This document shows, piece by piece, positions 63,886-64,000 of a DNA stretch of 64,000 bases (the first letter of the stretch is position 1; every line of letters starts with the position of its first letter). Below the pieces are notes generated by a model. It was not told where the DNA came from and did not search any database. It worked only from the letters and a program-made list of their open reading frames with translations. This stretch comes from Capilliphycus robustus (lineage in GTDB: Bacteria > Cyanobacteriota > Cyanobacteriia > Cyanobacteriales > Microcoleaceae). Where the stretch lies: assembly GCF_034932365.1 (NCBI RefSeq), contig NZ_JAYGHR010000073.1, positions 40,693 through 104,692 on the forward strand, read 5' to 3'. Position numbers and translations under genes: made by a program.

Positions 63886-64000
63886 TCATTCTAGCAAAAT
63901 CCAAAGCCTAGACCACCTGTTATTAAGCCATCTTTGACCTTCAGTAATAGAGACAAATCCTAACAGTCGAAACAGATTCATTGCTATAGTTTGGAGGATG
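63886..64000 (-). mobile_element. Insertion sequence, 3' end of a transposase gene (continues outside)
   Basis: On the minus strand the frame entering from the right edge reads ILQTIAMNLFRLLGF, then VSITEGQRWLNNRW and SRLWILLE and stops at TGA (63886-63888). 'NLFRLLGF.SITEGQRW' is a transposase C-terminus of a DDE-type IS. GGGCTGTTTCATTCTAG next to the stop is probably the IS end. Family is not certain. Confidence 0.65.

Noticed and set aside
1..64000. CRISPR array, tRNA or rRNA genes
   Set aside because: No regularly spaced direct repeats of 25-40 bases and no tRNA-like CCA-ended cloverleaf or rRNA core segments were recognised. The only regular repeats are the heptamers and the 147-bp units.

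Overview
The window looks like chromosomal DNA of a filamentous, non-heterocystous cyanobacterium (Oscillatoriales-like). The inference rests on cyanobacterial NDH-1 genes (ndhB, ndhF, ndhD), a Psb32-type photosystem II protein, a CruA-type lycopene cyclase, an RRM cold-shock-type RNA-binding protein, scattered HIP1 octamers (GCGATCGC), moderate-to-low GC, and typical cyanobacterial dispersed repeats (AACCCGCCCCTA family, heptamer STRR, TAGGGTGCATCA palindromes). The exact genus cannot be fixed from sequence reading alone. No rRNA, tRNA or CRISPR array was found.

Layout. 1-10 kb: 3' end of a DUF1574 gene, dprA, a VOC protein, a giant polytopic membrane protein, an RTX-like calcium-binding protein, an RRM protein and a GT39-type glycosyltransferase. 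10-13 kb: a small accessory patch with a HicB antitoxin carrying a hicA remnant at its 3' end, a Uma2 gene with a damaged 5' end, a MITE-like element, a GNAT acetyltransferase and an APC permease. 13-17 kb: ndhB diverging from psb32, then obg. 16.8-22 kb: a Uma2 gene bracketed by three copies of one palindromic repeat, then a compact minus-strand operon aldehyde dehydrogenase-lutC-lutA-lutB. 22-31.6 kb: cruA, an atypical thioredoxin, a stand-alone recombinase-domain protein, a four-CBS protein, a Nudix hydrolase, dxr, an S4 protein, a cation/proton antiporter and a cupin-globin fusion. 31.8-40.5 kb: an ABC-2 exporter pair, a chemoreceptor and a PAS/GAF/GGDEF signalling protein whose first GAF resembles a cyanobacteriochrome. 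40.6-45.4 kb: Gfo/Idh oxidoreductase, gshB-grxC, an alpha carbonic anhydrase lipoprotein and a THUMP RNA methyltransferase preceded by a probable structured RNA with its own promoter and terminator. 45.6-46.0 kb: a 147-bp tandem repeat. 46-58 kb: a TpsB porin, coiled-coil and small membrane proteins, a DUF937 protein, a histidine kinase, clpB and an ABC1/UbiB kinase-like gene. 58-64 kb: ndhF and ndhD separated by a MITE and a GIY-YIG gene, a Uma2 fragment, a small repeat-tailed protein and the end of an insertion sequence.

The most unusual items are: (1) the probable RNA at 45231-45395, which carries two stretches complementary to the conserved single-stranded motif of the cyanobacterial sRNA Yfr1; (2) a cupin domain fused to a flavohemoglobin-type globin with no reductase domain; (3) a short inverted-repeat mobile element present in at least three full copies; (4) repeats that supply start or stop codons for host genes (uma2, obg, lutB, a Gfo/Idh gene); (5) the hicB-hicA deletion fusion.
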